This document shows, piece after piece, positions 1-11,012 of a stretch of DNA of 64,000 bases (positions are counted from its first letter, which is position 1; each line of letters opens with the position of its first letter). Position numbers and translations under genes: made by a program. Source of the DNA: Cokeromyces recurvatus (Eukaryota > Mucoromycota > Mucoromycetes > Mucorales > Mucoraceae). Under the pieces are notes generated by a model, which was not told the origin of the DNA, searched no databases, and was given only the letters and a program-made list of their open reading frames with translations. The DNA lies in assembly GCF_025118155.1 (NCBI RefSeq), contig NW_026251395.1:682001-746000 (forward strand), in the 5' to 3' direction.

Positions 1-1
1 T

Positions 2-343
2 TTTCATAAACAAATTTTTAGCAAAAGGCCAACATCATCTGCTTGGGAACGTAACTTGAAAGGCCTGCAAGTATTTCATATGAGTGGATTAATGCATGAA
101 ATTATTATGACGATAGTTCATCGTGAAATCAATTTAGAGCAATGGTTATTTTTTATGATACAAGGAATTGCTATCTATTTACAGCTAAATTGTATTCCAA
201 GAACATTTAGAGAAAGGATACCAAAGCCCTTGTCAACTATTTTAACTATTCTTTTCTTAGGATGCACTGGTAAACTATTTTTGGCTTCCTTTATTCGAAC
301 TGAAGAATATAAGCAGTTCCTAGCAAAGTATTCCGTCATTTAA
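2..343 (+). CDS. Wax-synthase-like membrane O-acyltransferase, 3' end only
   Basis: The open frame runs in from the left edge, so the gene is 5'-truncated by the window. About 113 C-terminal residues are visible and end at TAA 341-343. The fragment contains FHMSGLMHE near its start; this Ser-Gly-x-x-His-Glu arrangement is the active-site-type motif of MBOAT/wax-synthase acyltransferases (family knowledge). Two hydrophobic, probably membrane-spanning stretches follow (around WLFFMIQGIAIYLQL and LSTILTILFLGCTGKLFLA). By family, such enzymes esterify an acyl-CoA to an alcohol or sterol in the ER membrane; the substrate cannot be told here. A TTG at 56 is an internal Leu, not a start. The family assignment is fairly secure, the exact substrate class is not. 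Confidence 0.7.
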   Translation, partial: FHKQIFSKRPTSSAWERNLKGLQVFHMSGLMHEIIMTIVHREINLEQWLFFMIQGIAIYLQLNCIPRTFRERIPKPLSTILTILFLGCTGKLFLASFIRTEEYKQFLAKYSVI

Positions 344-806
344 TAAAAGTAATTTTAGACTCCTATACATGCATGTATTTCAAAAGTAAGTTTTATCTTC
401 ATTTAGTTTGCTTGCTAAAGAACCTTTTTTCATAATCAAGTTACAAGAAAGCATTTTATCTGATAATATTATACACATTATAGTAGCAAGGCAATTATGC
501 TATAGAGTGTATATCATTACTAAATAAAAATATATACTTGTTACTTTCTATATAAATACAAATATAAAATCCTTATTGTAAAATATCTGATTATATGCTT
601 CAACTATTTCCTTGGAATCTTTTGGAAATTATCTTTGCTGCTTTTATGTCTTCCTTACGATTAAATTCTATTTCATTTCTGTAACTTTGATTTCAAATAA
701 TTTTAATAAGCATTTGTAAGGATTATGTAAGACAATGAATTACTATAAAAGTCAGGGATTTTTTTTTTTTTCATAAAATTATTGTTAAATCAAAATTAAA
801 AATATT
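344..806. other. Intergenic, AT-rich
   Basis: I see no coding frame or RNA gene here. It holds the 3' flank of the acyltransferase gene and the 5' flank of the pirin gene, with a T run at 760-770 shortly before the pirin start. Confidence 0.6.
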
Positions 807-1848
807 ATGATATCCTCTATAACTACTGCTACTAAGATTGCTAGAACCATTACAAAGGCTGTTCTTTCAAGAGAACAAATGGATGGAGTGGGTGCTAAAG
901 GTATTAATATAAGCATACATATAAATATTATTATAAATAATACTAACTTTTTTTATTTTATATAATAATAGTGTATCGTTCTATTGGCAGCAATGCTCTT
1001 CGTAACTTGGATCCTTTCTTAATGTTGGATGAATTTGATGTTCATGCTCCTGGAGGATTCCCAGATCATCCTCATAGAGGATTTGGTAAATAACTAAATA
1101 AATACAATAATAGAGTAAATGAATATTGAATATTGACCATGGATCTATAGAAACGGTAACTTATATGTTGGAAGGTGAATTCTTACATGAAGACTTTAAA
1201 GGTCATAAAGGTCGAATTGGTCCTGGTGATTTACAATGGATGTCTGCAGCTCGTGGTATCGTTCATGCTGAGATCCCTGCAAGTAATAAGAGGTCACATG
1301 GTCTTCAACTTTGGGTTAATCTTTCGAGCAAAGACAAGATGTCAGAACCCAATTATCAAGAATATCCTAAAGAAAAAGTAACTCAAGTTATTCCTGAAGA
1401 AGGTGTGACGATTAAAGTCATTGCAGGTGAATCCTATGGTGTTAAAAGTCCTGTCATGACTAGAACACCTACTATGTTTATTGATGTTAAATTGAAAAAG
1501 GGGAAAAAGATGGAACAAATCATTCCCAAGAGCTATGCAGGCTTTATTTATACAATTTCAGGTACGGGCTTATTTGGTGGTAATCATCATTCATCAGAAG
1601 CACATCATACCTTAGTTTTAAGTGATAATGAAGGTGACTTTATTCCTATTGAATCTACTTCGGATGATTGTCATTTTGTTATTATTGCTGGTGAACCTAT
1701 TAAAGAATCTACAGTTCAGCATGGTCCTTTTGTAATGAATACTAGGCGTGAAATAGAGCAAGCCTTTGCTGACTATCAACAAGGCAAAAATGGCTTTGAA
1801 GGTGCCCCTGAATGGGTTTCATCTATTAGAGATCGTTGGACTTTTTAG
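807..1848 (+). CDS. Pirin family protein (cupin)
   Basis: Three exons: 807-900, 972-1085 and 1151-1848, all with GT-AG introns and closing phases, giving 301 residues, close to human pirin (about 290). The metal-binding cupin residues of pirins are visible: HPHRGFETV (two His) across the exon 2/3 junction and ARGIVHAEIP (His and Glu) in exon 3. The DLQWM, LQLWVNL, GPFVMNT and KNGFE blocks of the family are also present. Pirins are iron-containing nuclear or cytoplasmic proteins, variously a transcription cofactor or a quercetinase; which role applies is not readable. The first 20 residues are basic and free of acidic residues, which could act as an organelle-targeting peptide (inference). The gene is convergent with the pseudouridine synthase gene, 146 bases away. 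Confidence 0.93.
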
Positions 1849-1994
1849 TCTTTTTTTTTTTGTATTTTTAACATATAATTATATACTTGTAAATAAATAG
1901 AATAAAAAGAAATGATAGGATTCTTTATTATTATTATTATTATTATTATTGGTTTTGGTATAATGTGTTTTACAATTTACTTGTGAAATCAAAT

Positions 1995-3425
1995 TTAATT
2001 ACTGTCTATACATGATGATTTGTATTCCCGTTCTTTTTGTTCATTTTCTTCTTGTTTGTCTAATTTTCGTTTTTTACGAATTTCAAATTTTTCTTTTTTT
2101 AATTCGTCAGGATCACAACGAGGTCTTTCCAGAACCTTTTTATATTTTGCCAATCTTGTTTCTTTACCACCTCCCAAGACTATTGTCGTCGTCCCTGCTT
2201 GATTATGGTCATGACGACTGCGATTTTTGACAAATTCTTCAACTGTATTAATTGAGTTATCAATCATTCTTACTGGAAGCTTTCCTACTTTTGTTAGATA
2301 ATATTGACATGTGAGACTGCGTATCATCTGCACTGTCCATTCTTCGGTATAATGTTGATATGTTCGATAAGGTGAGGGCAAAGATTCATAAGATAAAGTC
2401 TTTGAAGAATAGATCCAATTTAGTTCTTTAAAATGGCAATCGTATAATACTAAAGGTAAATCACTAGCCATAGGGAAATCAGGCTTCGAAGGTACCTTCT
2501 CAATATCCAGCAAATCACGTACTACCTCTGGCTCCTCTAAACCCTGTCCTACCAAGAAAAGTATGGACATCATGAATCGTACTTGATGCCATAAAAATGC
2601 AGTCCCCTTTAACTCAACTTGATAAAAATCAGTCCCTTCACCAATACGGTCTGTCTGAGTATGCTCAACGGGGTCAATTCTCATGGACATGATTGTGCGT
2701 TCATAACTGGTTATATTCTTTGAAGGATCCATTTTGCAAAAATTACGAAAATCGTGCTGACCCTCAAAGTAACGACAGGCTGTTCTCATGCGCTCAATCT
2801 CCATCTTACCACGTGCAAAAAAATAGCGATAGGTGCGACCAACACAATCAAAGCGAGCATTAAAATCGTCTTTCACGGGTGCCCAAGCGAGGACACGAAT
2901 ATCTGAAGGTAACATTCGATTCAGGGTATCAATATAAGGTAGCTCTTGATCAGGTGTCAAAGGTTCTTCAGGGTTATCTGATTGTTGGAGCTTCTTCGAT
3001 CGTACCTTTAAAGCAATCACTTGTCCTAAACCACTTACACCTTTATCTGTTCGTCCACAACGACTATAGTCACTTTCTTCCATATTCTCTATCAATCGGC
3101 ACGTCTTTAAAGCCTTAAAGAGCTGATCTTCCACAGTTGGAATGGCTTCAGGCTGTCCCTGACTTGCATAGCCTGAATAATTCCATCCTAAATAAGCGAT
3201 ACGAAAAGCTACTTTGCGTGTTGTATACTTTGACATGTCAAATGGTCTTTTTTCGCCACGTTGGTTCTTCTTTTTGGGTAATCGAGTGCCATCTGATTCA
3301 GGTACATTGTTACTTGATTGATTTGTTTTGTCTAAATTGACATTATTTTTGGCAAGTTGTGCTTCCAACTCATGTATGCGTTCAATGAGCTGTTCTCTAC
3401 TGAACTCGTTATAATTGGAGTTCAT
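1995..3425 (-). CDS. PUS3: tRNA pseudouridine(38/39) synthase, Pus3/Deg1 type
   Basis: A single-exon gene of 476 residues. The N terminus has a short coiled coil (REQLIERIHELEAQLAK), as in Pus3 proteins, then a basic linker. The TruA-like catalytic domain starts at about residue 72 (FRIAYLGWNYSGYASQ). The catalytic Asp lies in SRCGRTDKGVSG. Other TruA landmarks are FNARFDCVGRTYRYFF, HDFRNFCKMD and the C-terminal FLWHQVRFMMSILFLVGQG. The enzyme makes pseudouridine at positions 38 and 39 of tRNA anticodon arms. Pus3/Deg1 is preferred over Pus1 because of the coiled-coil start and the ARFDCVGRTYRYFF segment; this is by eye only. The C-terminal tail is highly charged (KKEKFEIRKKRKLDKQ) and probably disordered. 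Confidence 0.92.
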   Translation of the reverse strand: MNSNYNEFSREQLIERIHELEAQLAKNNVNLDKTNQSSNNVPESDGTRLPKKKNQRGEKRPFDMSKYTTRKVAFRIAYLGWNYSGYASQGQPEAIPTVEDQLFKALKTCRLIENMEESDYSRCGRTDKGVSGLGQVIALKVRSKKLQQSDNPEEPLTPDQELPYIDTLNRMLPSDIRVLAWAPVKDDFNARFDCVGRTYRYFFARGKMEIERMRTACRYFEGQHDFRNFCKMDPSKNITSYERTIMSMRIDPVEHTQTDRIGEGTDFYQVELKGTAFLWHQVRFMMSILFLVGQGLEEPEVVRDLLDIEKVPSKPDFPMASDLPLVLYDCHFKELNWIYSSKTLSYESLPSPYRTYQHYTEEWTVQMIRSLTCQYYLTKVGKLPVRMIDNSINTVEEFVKNRSRHDHNQAGTTTIVLGGGKETRLAKYKKVLERPRCDPDELKKEKFEIRKKRKLDKQEENEQKEREYKSSCIDSN

Positions 3426-3645
3426 CTAGTATATTCTATCCTTTTATATATTTATATATATATATATGTGTGTGTGTATGTATGTATGTATAGACAAGAA
3501 AATGTGCATATCAGAAATCAAACTACATAAAAAATTAACCATACAAGCCACTGGTCGTCAAAGCCACCATCTTGTCGAAACAAAATAAAAATAATTATGC
3601 ATATATAAATAAATATTTTTTTTTTTTTTAGCTTGATTATAAAAA

Positions 3646-5306
3646 ATGACAGATTTCGAAGAAAAGGGGAACGCATTTTTGAATTGGCTTAAGGATAATG
3701 GCACTACATTGAGTGAAAGTATCGCTTTTAAAGATTATCGTTCTGAAAATGCAGGTCGAGGGGTTGTTGCTACCAAAGATATTAAGGTAGTTCAAACATG
3801 AAGAATAAAAAAAAAAAAGAAAGAGAGAGAGAGAGAAAATAAAAGACTTAAAAAATATTTATAGGAAGGAGAACTCTTATTTTCACTTCCTAGAACAATT
3901 TTATTATCGCAATATACTACCTTTTTAAATAAAACGGAAGGAATATCAGAAGACTTGGCCAAATTATCAGGCTGGAGTCCACTTATTGTTTCAATGATGT
4001 ATGAAAGTCAAAAAAAGGACTCATTCTGGAAACCTTATTTTGGTAATACTTTTTTTTTTAAGTAATGCCTTCGATAATCTTAAAAGTTAAAAAAAAAAAA
4101 TAGACATTTTACCTCGTAGTTTCTCTACACCTATGTTTTGGGATGAAAATGATTTAAAAGAACTGAAAGGCACAGACATTATTGGTAAGAAAACAATCAT
4201 CTTTGTTTGCTTATGTGTATATATATTGTATTCTTATTAGCCATATAAATAGCAAAAATTGGTAAATCTGATGCCGAGGAGACTTTTAAAAAAGAAATAA
4301 AACCATTTATGGAGGTAAGCTTAAAATTTATTCAAAAATAAATAAATAAATAATGATGTTTTGTTTAGAAATATCCTCACATTTTTGATGAAAATGTGCA
4401 TAATCTTGAATTATTCCATATCTGTGGCTCATTGATTATGGCATATAGTTTTATTGATGAGCTTGAAAAAAGTGAAAGAGAAGATGCAGAAGAAGAAATG
4501 AGTAGTGAAGAAGAAGATGAGGAAGAAGAGGGTGTAATTGTGATGGTTCCTATGGCTGATATGTTAAACCATAAAACAGGGTTTAATAATGCTCGCTTAT
4601 TTTATGAAGCCGATAGTTTACAAATGAAGGCTATTAAAAATATTAAAGAAGGAGAACAAATTTTCAATACATACGGAGATCTTTGTAATGCAGATTTACT
4701 TCGCAAATATGGATTTACAGACGAAAACAATCCATTTGATCTTGTTGAGTTAGACGGGCCTTTAGTTGTTAAAAATTGTTGTACAAATCAAGACGAAAAA
4801 CTTATTGAACAAAAGGTATACAAATATAAAATACATATTAGATCAAATATATAAAAGGGGCTTTAACCAAATCAATGTATTTAACAGATTGATTTTTTGA
4901 TGGAAGAAGGGGTTTTAGATGAGTAAGTTTAAAAAGAAAAATTGTACATGTAGTGTTGAGAATAAGACTAATTTACACCTTGTAAAAGATGTTTCGTAAT
5001 TGATACAGAGCATGAAATTCCGCTAGAACTTATTGTTTCGGGTAAGTCAAAATGTAATTTATTATATTATAGTTTCATTGAAACTACTATTTCTCACATA
5101 TTCTCAAAAAAAAAGTTCATGTTTTACGTTCAACTCAAAATGAATTTGAAAAGATGCAAGAGAAACAGAAATTACCAAAACCAAAATTAACTATAGAAGC
5201 TAAACAAATAATTGAAAATATTCTTAAACAAAGACTAGAAAGATATCCTACTAGCTTAGAGGTATGACGCTCATTTAAAAAAGGAAAAAAAAAGGAAAAA
5301 AAAAAG

Positions 5307-5345
<39 letters not shown>

Positions 5346-5574
5346 ACTGAATAAAAAAACTAAATATTACACATAGGATGATAAAGTACAATTAAAAGAT
5401 TTAATAAAGGATAACAAAAGAAATGCTTTAAGGGTTCGTATAGGGGAAAAGAAGATTATAGAGTCTACGCTTAAAACACTTGAATCTATGCCTACTGTCT
5501 CTGATGGTAATGAAAAAAAAAGACCAGCTAACACGGTGAATAAAAATAGTAATAAAAAACAAAAAAAACATTAA
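3646..5574 (+). CDS. SET-domain protein lysine methyltransferase, Rkm4/SETD6 type
   Basis: Nine exons: 3646-3786, 3865-4042, 4104-4184, 4253-4314, 4369-4815, 4888-4922, 4989-5041, 5116-5261 and 5377-5574. All junctions are GT-AG and all phases close, giving 446 residues. The SET fold is split as usual in this family: an N-terminal part (GRGVVATKDIK, ELLFSLPRTILLS), a long iSET insert, then the C-terminal SET core VPMADMLNHK and GEQIFNTYGDL with the catalytic-type Tyr. The Rubisco-LSMT substrate-binding-like C-terminal region follows. Yeast Rkm4 methylates ribosomal protein Rpl42 and human SETD6 methylates RelA (family knowledge); the substrate here is inferred. An acidic run (EEEMSSEEEDEEEEE) sits in the iSET/SET junction. 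Intron 8 contains an A run of roughly 40 bases. Confidence 0.88.
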
Positions 5575-5909
5575 ACAAGTGTGATACGATTTCAATAAGT
5601 TTAGAATACGTATTTTATAACTGTATAATATCTATTTTACATGATATGACATCTATGTTATACTTGATTGACGATGTATAATACCTTTTATGGTTTTGAG
5701 TTATTTAATAAAATTCCAGACTTAGTAACAGAAAATAGAAAAATTATCTAAATTTGGGTATTTATAAAAAAAGCCAATGCATTAACCCAAAAATAGAAAA
5801 AAAATATTATAAATATGTCAAAAATCTCTTATTTCCCCTTCCCTTCTTTTTTTTTTTTTCCTCTAATATTATCAATATACGTATATCTTCTTCCTTTTTT
5901 TTTTGTTAA

Positions 5910-6696
5910 ATGACAGACATTTCTCTTCCATCTAATGATATTCAAACTACTATTTTAAAGAATCCAGCATTATCATCTTCAGTCAAAATTGGACATAATA
6001 ACTTTGACAATTTAATTGCTTATACAGCTATCCATGTAAAAACACTCTTGAAATGTTCTAAAGAAAGACATTATTATCAACAACGACTATTACCGACTTT
6101 ACCTATTTTTATTCGACATATATTTTATCACTGTAAATTAACTCCAACTATCTTAATTATTGCTATAATTTACCTTGGTAGATTAAAAAGTAACTTGCCT
6201 CGTAAATCAAGAGGAGGTAAATAATTACATTTATATATCATACATACGTACATATATCAATTCTTTTATCTTTTAAATATGTATAAAAATATTTATATAT
6301 ATATATATGTATGTATATAGAATTTGATACACCTTATAAAATGTTTATTGCTGCTGTTATTTTAGCGTCAAAATTCGCTGAAGATTCAAATAAAATAGCA
6401 CATTCGATTTATAGACTTGTAGCGCCACTTTATAATCATAAAGAAATTAATGAAATGGAAAGAAGCTTTTTAGGTAAAGTTTATAATGATGTATAATAAC
6501 AATTTAAGATTCTTCTTTAAACTAATATGTTGTGTAAACAGGAGTCGTACAGGTAATGGAATAAGAAGAACTATAATACTTTAAACGTTACTAAAATAGT
6601 GTAAAATAGTATGATTTATTTGTAAATCTTCTTGAAGTTTATCAGTTTGTAGAAGAACATAAAGATATTCTTGGCCTAGAAGTTAGTATTCATTAA
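5910..6696 (+). CDS. Pho80/Pcl-type cyclin (Pho85 cyclin family)
   Basis: Four exons: 5910-6216, 6321-6473, 6542-6552 (an 11-base microexon) and 6610-6696, giving 185 residues. The cyclin box spans roughly residues 35-150, with LTPTILIIAIIYLGRLK and the diagnostic KMFIAAVILASKFAED and NEMERSFLG segments, then VVQYDLFV. In this family the cyclin partners a Pho85-type CDK that controls phosphate response, glycogen or polarity and G1 events; the specific role cannot be told. Without the microexon the frame breaks, so skipping it would truncate the protein after FLG. The start ATG is the first after a T/C-rich leader and is followed by an Asp/Ser-rich N terminus. Confidence 0.85.
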
Positions 6697-7405
6697 TTTT
6701 ATTGGAAGAATATCATAAATACCCCCCCTTCTTTTATTTTATATATGTAATGTATATCTGCATTTAATTTAATTTTACACATAATAGACCTATACTATTT
6801 TTTTTCTTTTTTTACTTTGTGCCTAATAGATACAATTATATACGTTTGTATACTTGAATAAAATGTTCTATAAACAATCTTTTTTTTTCTAGTGCTTGGC
6901 ATTCTATATACATATAAATATATGGATATTTTTTTTTTCTTAGGTTTCAATTTACTATACTGAGTTTTGATAAAGAATGTGCAAGATAGGCTAACAATAT
7001 CATCTATTCAGATCGTAGCATCAACTATAACTCTTACATCTTATTTAGAATAGACTACTTCTATTTAAATTATTTGATAGACATGGTATATACAAGGATA
7101 GACACATGTATAGATACTTGATAGTAGTAGGTTATATGCTATTAAGCTTATAAAGAAGTTCAATATAAAGATTAATACTTTATTCAATTTGAAAAAGAAC
7201 CTTTTTCTTTCTTTGCTTATTCTGAAATAAGCCATGTAAATGATATATTGATTAAAACATGATTTTACTGCAAAAATAAATAAAATGCAACTTGTACACA
7301 ACAATATTAGCGGGGATAATAGATTGGATATTAAAGGAAAAAAAAATCTTCACCAAAGTTCAATTTTCCTCTTTTTTTTAATTTTTATTATTATTATTTG
7401 TAATT
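6697..7405. other. Intergenic, AT-rich
   Basis: This is the 3' flank of the cyclin gene and the 5' flank of SRP9. It contains several T runs and no convincing ORF. The open frame on the minus strand at 7065-7304 is hydrophobic low-complexity translation of AT-rich DNA. Confidence 0.6.
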
Positions 7406-7922
7406 ATGTATATTGAAAACTGGGACGAATTCGAAAAAGCAGCCGAGGAATTATATATTGCTAATCCTGAAAGAGTAATTTAGATCTATATTAAAATAAT
7501 AAAGATAATTTGACAAACTAATATATTTTAAAAGACGCGTTATGTTCATTCATTTCGTCGTAAGGATGGAGATCTTGTTTTAAAAGTTACAGATGATTTA
7601 AACGTAAAGTATATTGATATATAAATGTACGTATACATGTAGATATATTAAGTTTTTTTATCAAATAGTGCGTTCAGTACAAGACTAATCAGATGGCAGA
7701 TTTAAAGAAATTTATAAGTTTGAATAATACATTAATGTTAAAAATGATGAAAAAAGAAATTGGTAAGATTTTTATTATTATAATTACAAAAGAGCTCAAC
7801 TGATGATGGATTTGATAGATGAAGATACAATGATACCCGATGCCCCTCCAGCTACAGCAGAAAATAAAACTGCTTCACCCAAACAAACACCGAAGGGAAA
7901 GAAAGGAAGGAAGAGAAAATAA
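7406..7922 (+). CDS. SRP9: Signal recognition particle subunit SRP9
   Basis: Four small exons: 7406-7474, 7535-7603, 7669-7762 and 7819-7922, giving 111 residues. The N-terminal 75 residues match the SRP9 fold: WDEFEKAAEELYIANPE, RYVHSFRRKDGDLVLKVTDD and CVQYKTNQMADLKKF. SRP9 pairs with SRP14 on the Alu domain of SRP RNA and slows translation while the ribosome docks at the ER (family knowledge). The C-terminal 30 residues are a Lys-rich tail ending GKKGRKRK, longer than in animal SRP9 and likely an RNA-contacting extension as in fungal SRP9/Srp21 proteins (inference). Confidence 0.9.
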
Positions 7923-8118
7923 ATATAGAATGTAAAAATAAATTATTGTGTTTATAATAAAAGCACCACATTGCTTTCCCCCCCCTCCCCTTTTTTTCTT
8001 TTAGTAGTTTAAAAGACATATTGTGTAATATACAAATATGAATAACACATAATATATATGCAGTATGTACTTGTTTTATAAAGTGTTTATTACAGTAGAT
8101 ATATTCATTAATAATAAA
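7923..8118. other. Short convergent intergenic spacer
   Basis: 196 bases between the 3' ends of SRP9 and RPS21, with a C/T-rich patch at about 7977-8000. Nothing coding is seen. Confidence 0.6.
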
Positions 8119-8493
8119 TTAGTGTTGGTAAGAAAAGACATTCTTTAAATCTATTTACAGTTATTAGTTTTCAGAAAAACACACACACATTAAAATGAAA
8201 ACTTACAGCCATCTTCTTGAGCAAGACGGTTAAGAGAGTCATCAGACTCAGCTTCCTTACGGACGAAACCGCAGAAAGCATAAGTGGAGAAGGTGTTAGT
8301 GGCGCGACCTTCAGCATCAACATCAGCAACGTTGATTTGAACAGAAGCGTGATCCTTGGCAGTGATGAGACGGTTGGTGGCAGAACTATTAGACCAAAAT
8401 AAGTATGATGCAAATGAACATTTGGATATCATTAGTAATTTACCACTTGCGAGGAATGTAAAGATCGATAAGTTGGCCTTCAGAATTCTCCAT
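8119..8493 (-). CDS. RPS21: 40S ribosomal protein S21 (eS21)
   Basis: Three exons on the minus strand: 8444-8493, 8207-8385 and 8119-8150, giving 86 residues, one fewer than yeast Rps21. Motifs across the gene: [54 protein letters not shown], then LKNVFSYQH from the last small exon. The last exon is easy to miss: reading through the GTAAGT donor at the end of exon 2 gives a false C terminus (CKFSF), whereas splicing to the 32-base exon restores the conserved LKNV-SY ending. S21 sits on the small subunit near the mRNA exit/eS1-uS2 region and is needed for 18S rRNA maturation. Confidence 0.95.
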
Positions 8494-9293
8494 TTTTATT
8501 TATGTGACGAAAGAGAGGGAGCTCCAACATTTTTGACTACTTAGGAAATCAATATACTAAATTTTTTTTTTTTTTTCATTAGCTTAGCCAAGCCACTCAA
8601 AAAAAAATAACAACTTACATTTATTATTAATAAAATTTAAAACCCAATAAGCACATATTAAAATTGCCTGAGGAAGTTTTTTTTTTAACCTTGATGGACT
8701 CAAGTGAGGGGGTAAATAATAGAATCAGGTTTAACAGAACTATCGGATTATCGACTGTTAAGGGCGTATGCAACTAATCGAGGAGCTACTGAACAAAGGT
8801 TGCTAATAGTGATAGTGATGGTTCTTTTTTATGTTGAAAGTGATCGACTTCATATAACAGAAGTTGAATAGTTTGACAACACTTATTCCACTAATAGTGA
8901 CGACTGTGAGATATTTAGTTAATGGTGCGAGTTGGTAACATATTTAATAGGAACAAAATAAGATTATTAGATATGTTTGGTGGTAACTAAAGGCAGCGGT
9001 AGATATTGAGTCATTGGGATTACGTGAGTTTTGGTGAAAATGTGGGATAGGTGCCAAATACAAAAAGTGGGATAGTTATTGATAAGTCATTCAAGACGGT
9101 ACCGGATACAATGGTCATGTTTGACAAAAGACATAAGTAGCCATAAGATAGAAACAAGAGAAACAGAGCGTTGATACTGTGAAATCAACTTGGAATTTCG
9201 AGGGGTAGTCTGTAGATTGTTTAGGTCCTCTTGGCGATATTCAACAATAGCTTGATATAGGTTTTTGTGTTTCTTTTCTTTCTATTTACTAAA

Positions 9294-9295
<2 letters not shown>
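8494..9295. other. Intergenic, no gene seen
   Basis: Mixed-composition DNA with T/A runs near 8560-8680. I found no frame with convincing coding character. It may be old repeat DNA because its texture differs from the simple AT-rich spacers, but I can identify no family. Confidence 0.4.

Positions 9296-9345
<50 letters not shown>
9296..9345. repeat. T-homopolymer of roughly 48-50 bases
   Basis: A nearly pure T run. It marks the left side of a decayed minus-strand coding-like segment (9570-9990) and could be the copied poly(A) tail of an old retro-insertion (inference). The run length in the assembly may be inexact. Confidence 0.7.
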
Positions 9346-9348
<3 letters not shown>

Positions 9349-9569
9349 ATGAGAATATCAATATTAAAGGCTTGCTGACTACAAACAAGATTCATCATTT
9401 GCTATAGTCAATTGATTAAAAAGAATGTAATATCATATGCTTACCGTATCTGCAAATAAAGTTACTATAAATTTTCTTGTTTGATCGTTATCCCAACCTC
9501 GAAAGCCATTTTAGTTATTGATCTTGTTTACCCAGTTATCAATTATGAAGATATTCTTAGCGCCATCCT

Positions 9570-9995
9570 ATTTCCCATATTTAGCTACTACCAAGTTAAT
9601 ATCTTTGATATCATTATTTCTTTGTTTTCATTACTGTTCAAGTTTATTATTAGTCTGTTTAAAGTGTTTGTTAACAGGTTAGCCATATGTTGCATATTAT
9701 CAATATTACTGCTCATAGATGGAACTCCACTGCTTGTGTTATAATTGTTATTATCACTTATGTACCCATTGATGTTGTTATTGATGCCGAATATCGTTTC
9801 TAGAAAAAAAAATTTGTTTGCTTAATTTTACCAGTGTATTCTTTACGCTTCTTCTTTGTTATACGCATTCTACTTTTCTTCTTATCTGTTTTCTATTGAT
9901 TGCTGTCCTTAGTCTGTTAAATCCTATGATGACGTCTTCTTTATCAATTAGAGCAATTAATATTTGATCTTCAATTTCAAGAGATTTTTTTTTTA
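9570..9995 (-). pseudogene. Decayed coding segment of unknown family (Asn-rich)
   Basis: Read on the minus strand, three short frames follow one another with frameshifts between them. The first contains EIEDQILIALIDKEDVIIGF and continues to NRKQIRRK; the second has a Lys/Arg-rich run; the third has FGINNNINGYISDNNN and MSSNIDNMQHMANLLTN, ending at a TAG near 9587. Codon-like texture persists across the shifts, which suggests a broken gene rather than chance. I do not recognise the family. It lies between a poly(T) run and tRNA-His in a repeat-rich interval, so a mobile-element origin is possible but not shown. Confidence 0.3.
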
Positions 9996-10397
9996 TGCTT
10001 ATAATTAATTGAATCAAACTTGCTTTCTTCCATATATATAATTCAACAGAATATGACTACTCTATCGGATACTACCAACTGTTAGATCCGATCAATAAGT
10101 TGTAATATTTATTATGAAACAAACTTCAATTATCATTTTTGGTATAGTGGTCAAAAAGAACGTCTCCTTATTATTATTTTAAACTATTGATATATGTATA
10201 TAAAAGGTTGCTTTTTATTAATCTATATTTACTTATCATTATAAGATATACACAAAAAAAATTGTATTACACCATAAGGATTAAGTTATCATTAATCAAA
10301 TTAACAAAAGTAATAAGAAGTATGAAATACAGATTATAAAAAATACAACACCATTCATCTCAGGGCAACACAGATGAAAAAATAAAGAAAAAAAGAA

Positions 10398-10468
10398 TGC
10401 TGGTAGCAGGAATCGAACCTGCGTCAACACGGCCACAACGTGATGTACTGCCACTATACTATACCAGC
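10398..10468 (-). tRNA. tRNA-His (anticodon GTG)
   Basis: The minus-strand sequence folds as a tRNA. The acceptor stem is GCTGGTA/TACCAGC with discriminator A. The D arm contains TAGTGGCAGTA, the anticodon loop is TTGTGGC flanked by CACG/CGTG, and the T arm is CAGGTTCGATTCCTG. The anticodon is GTG (His). There is no intron. The 5' base is G1; the extra G-1 of tRNA-His is normally added after transcription. A T-rich Pol III terminator follows (TTCTTTTTTTC, read on the minus strand). A solo LTR and a 1.5-kb repeat lie upstream of its 5' end. Confidence 0.95.
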
Positions 10469-10652
10469 TCTTGTCGTTTTGACAAATCGTAAATAATATA
10501 TAAGTATATACCTTCCTAATTAGGAAAAAAATCACGTGACTTACCGCACTTTCCCGGGAATGATTGTCTTAATTTAATTTAGGTTATTATATTACTTTTA
10601 AGTAGAAAATAATTATCTAGAAGGAGTTATAGTATCATTTTATGAATAAAAT

Positions 10653-11012
10653 TGTCATGAGCTGACTTTGACTTATAATGTCATGTTTCATGATTAAACA
10701 TGCGAATCATAAATTTATTTAAGAAATTCTATCCTAACTCTCTCTTGATCCGCTCCATCTAATAATATTAAAATCACTAACACTTCGTTGTCAACAATAT
10801 ACCTAATTCGGTCGTAACTAACACTTTTCTGATTCACATCTTATCCTTAGACCTCTTTAACAATTCTTATAAATACCCAACAATTTAAATTCATAAATAA
10901 AATAATTAACTTTAGAACTATTGTTCGGTCTCGTTGACTCTTTTTGTCTTAATATTAATTTTTTATTTTCTAATATTTTTTTTATTTGATATTCTAAAAA
11001 AGAAATATCACA
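10653..11012 (+). mobile_element. Solo LTR (family A, copy 1) with 5-bp TSD
   Basis: A 360-bp unit that starts TGTCATGAGCTGAC and ends ATATCACA, the TG...CA ends of LTRs. It is flanked by an exact 5-bp direct repeat AAAAT (10648-10652 and 11013-11017), the expected target-site duplication. A second full-length relative lies at 43788-44129 and a 3'-truncated one at 41585-41815. Shared blocks include CTCTTGATCC-CTCCATC, GGTCGTAACTAACA and AGACCTCTTTAACAATTCTTATAAATA. No internal retrotransposon region follows, so this looks like a solo LTR left by recombination. Its near end is 185 bases upstream of the tRNA-His gene. Confidence 0.75.

Noticed and set aside
8217..8402. 61-codon plus-strand ORF
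   Set aside because: Antisense shadow of RPS21 exon 2.
9481..9744. 87-codon plus-strand hydrophobic ORF
   Set aside because: Low-complexity Ile/Phe-rich; the opposite strand carries the more protein-like, though broken, frames.
10296..10535. 79-codon minus-strand ORF
   Set aside because: Overlaps the tRNA-His gene completely; hydrophobic low-complexity translation.
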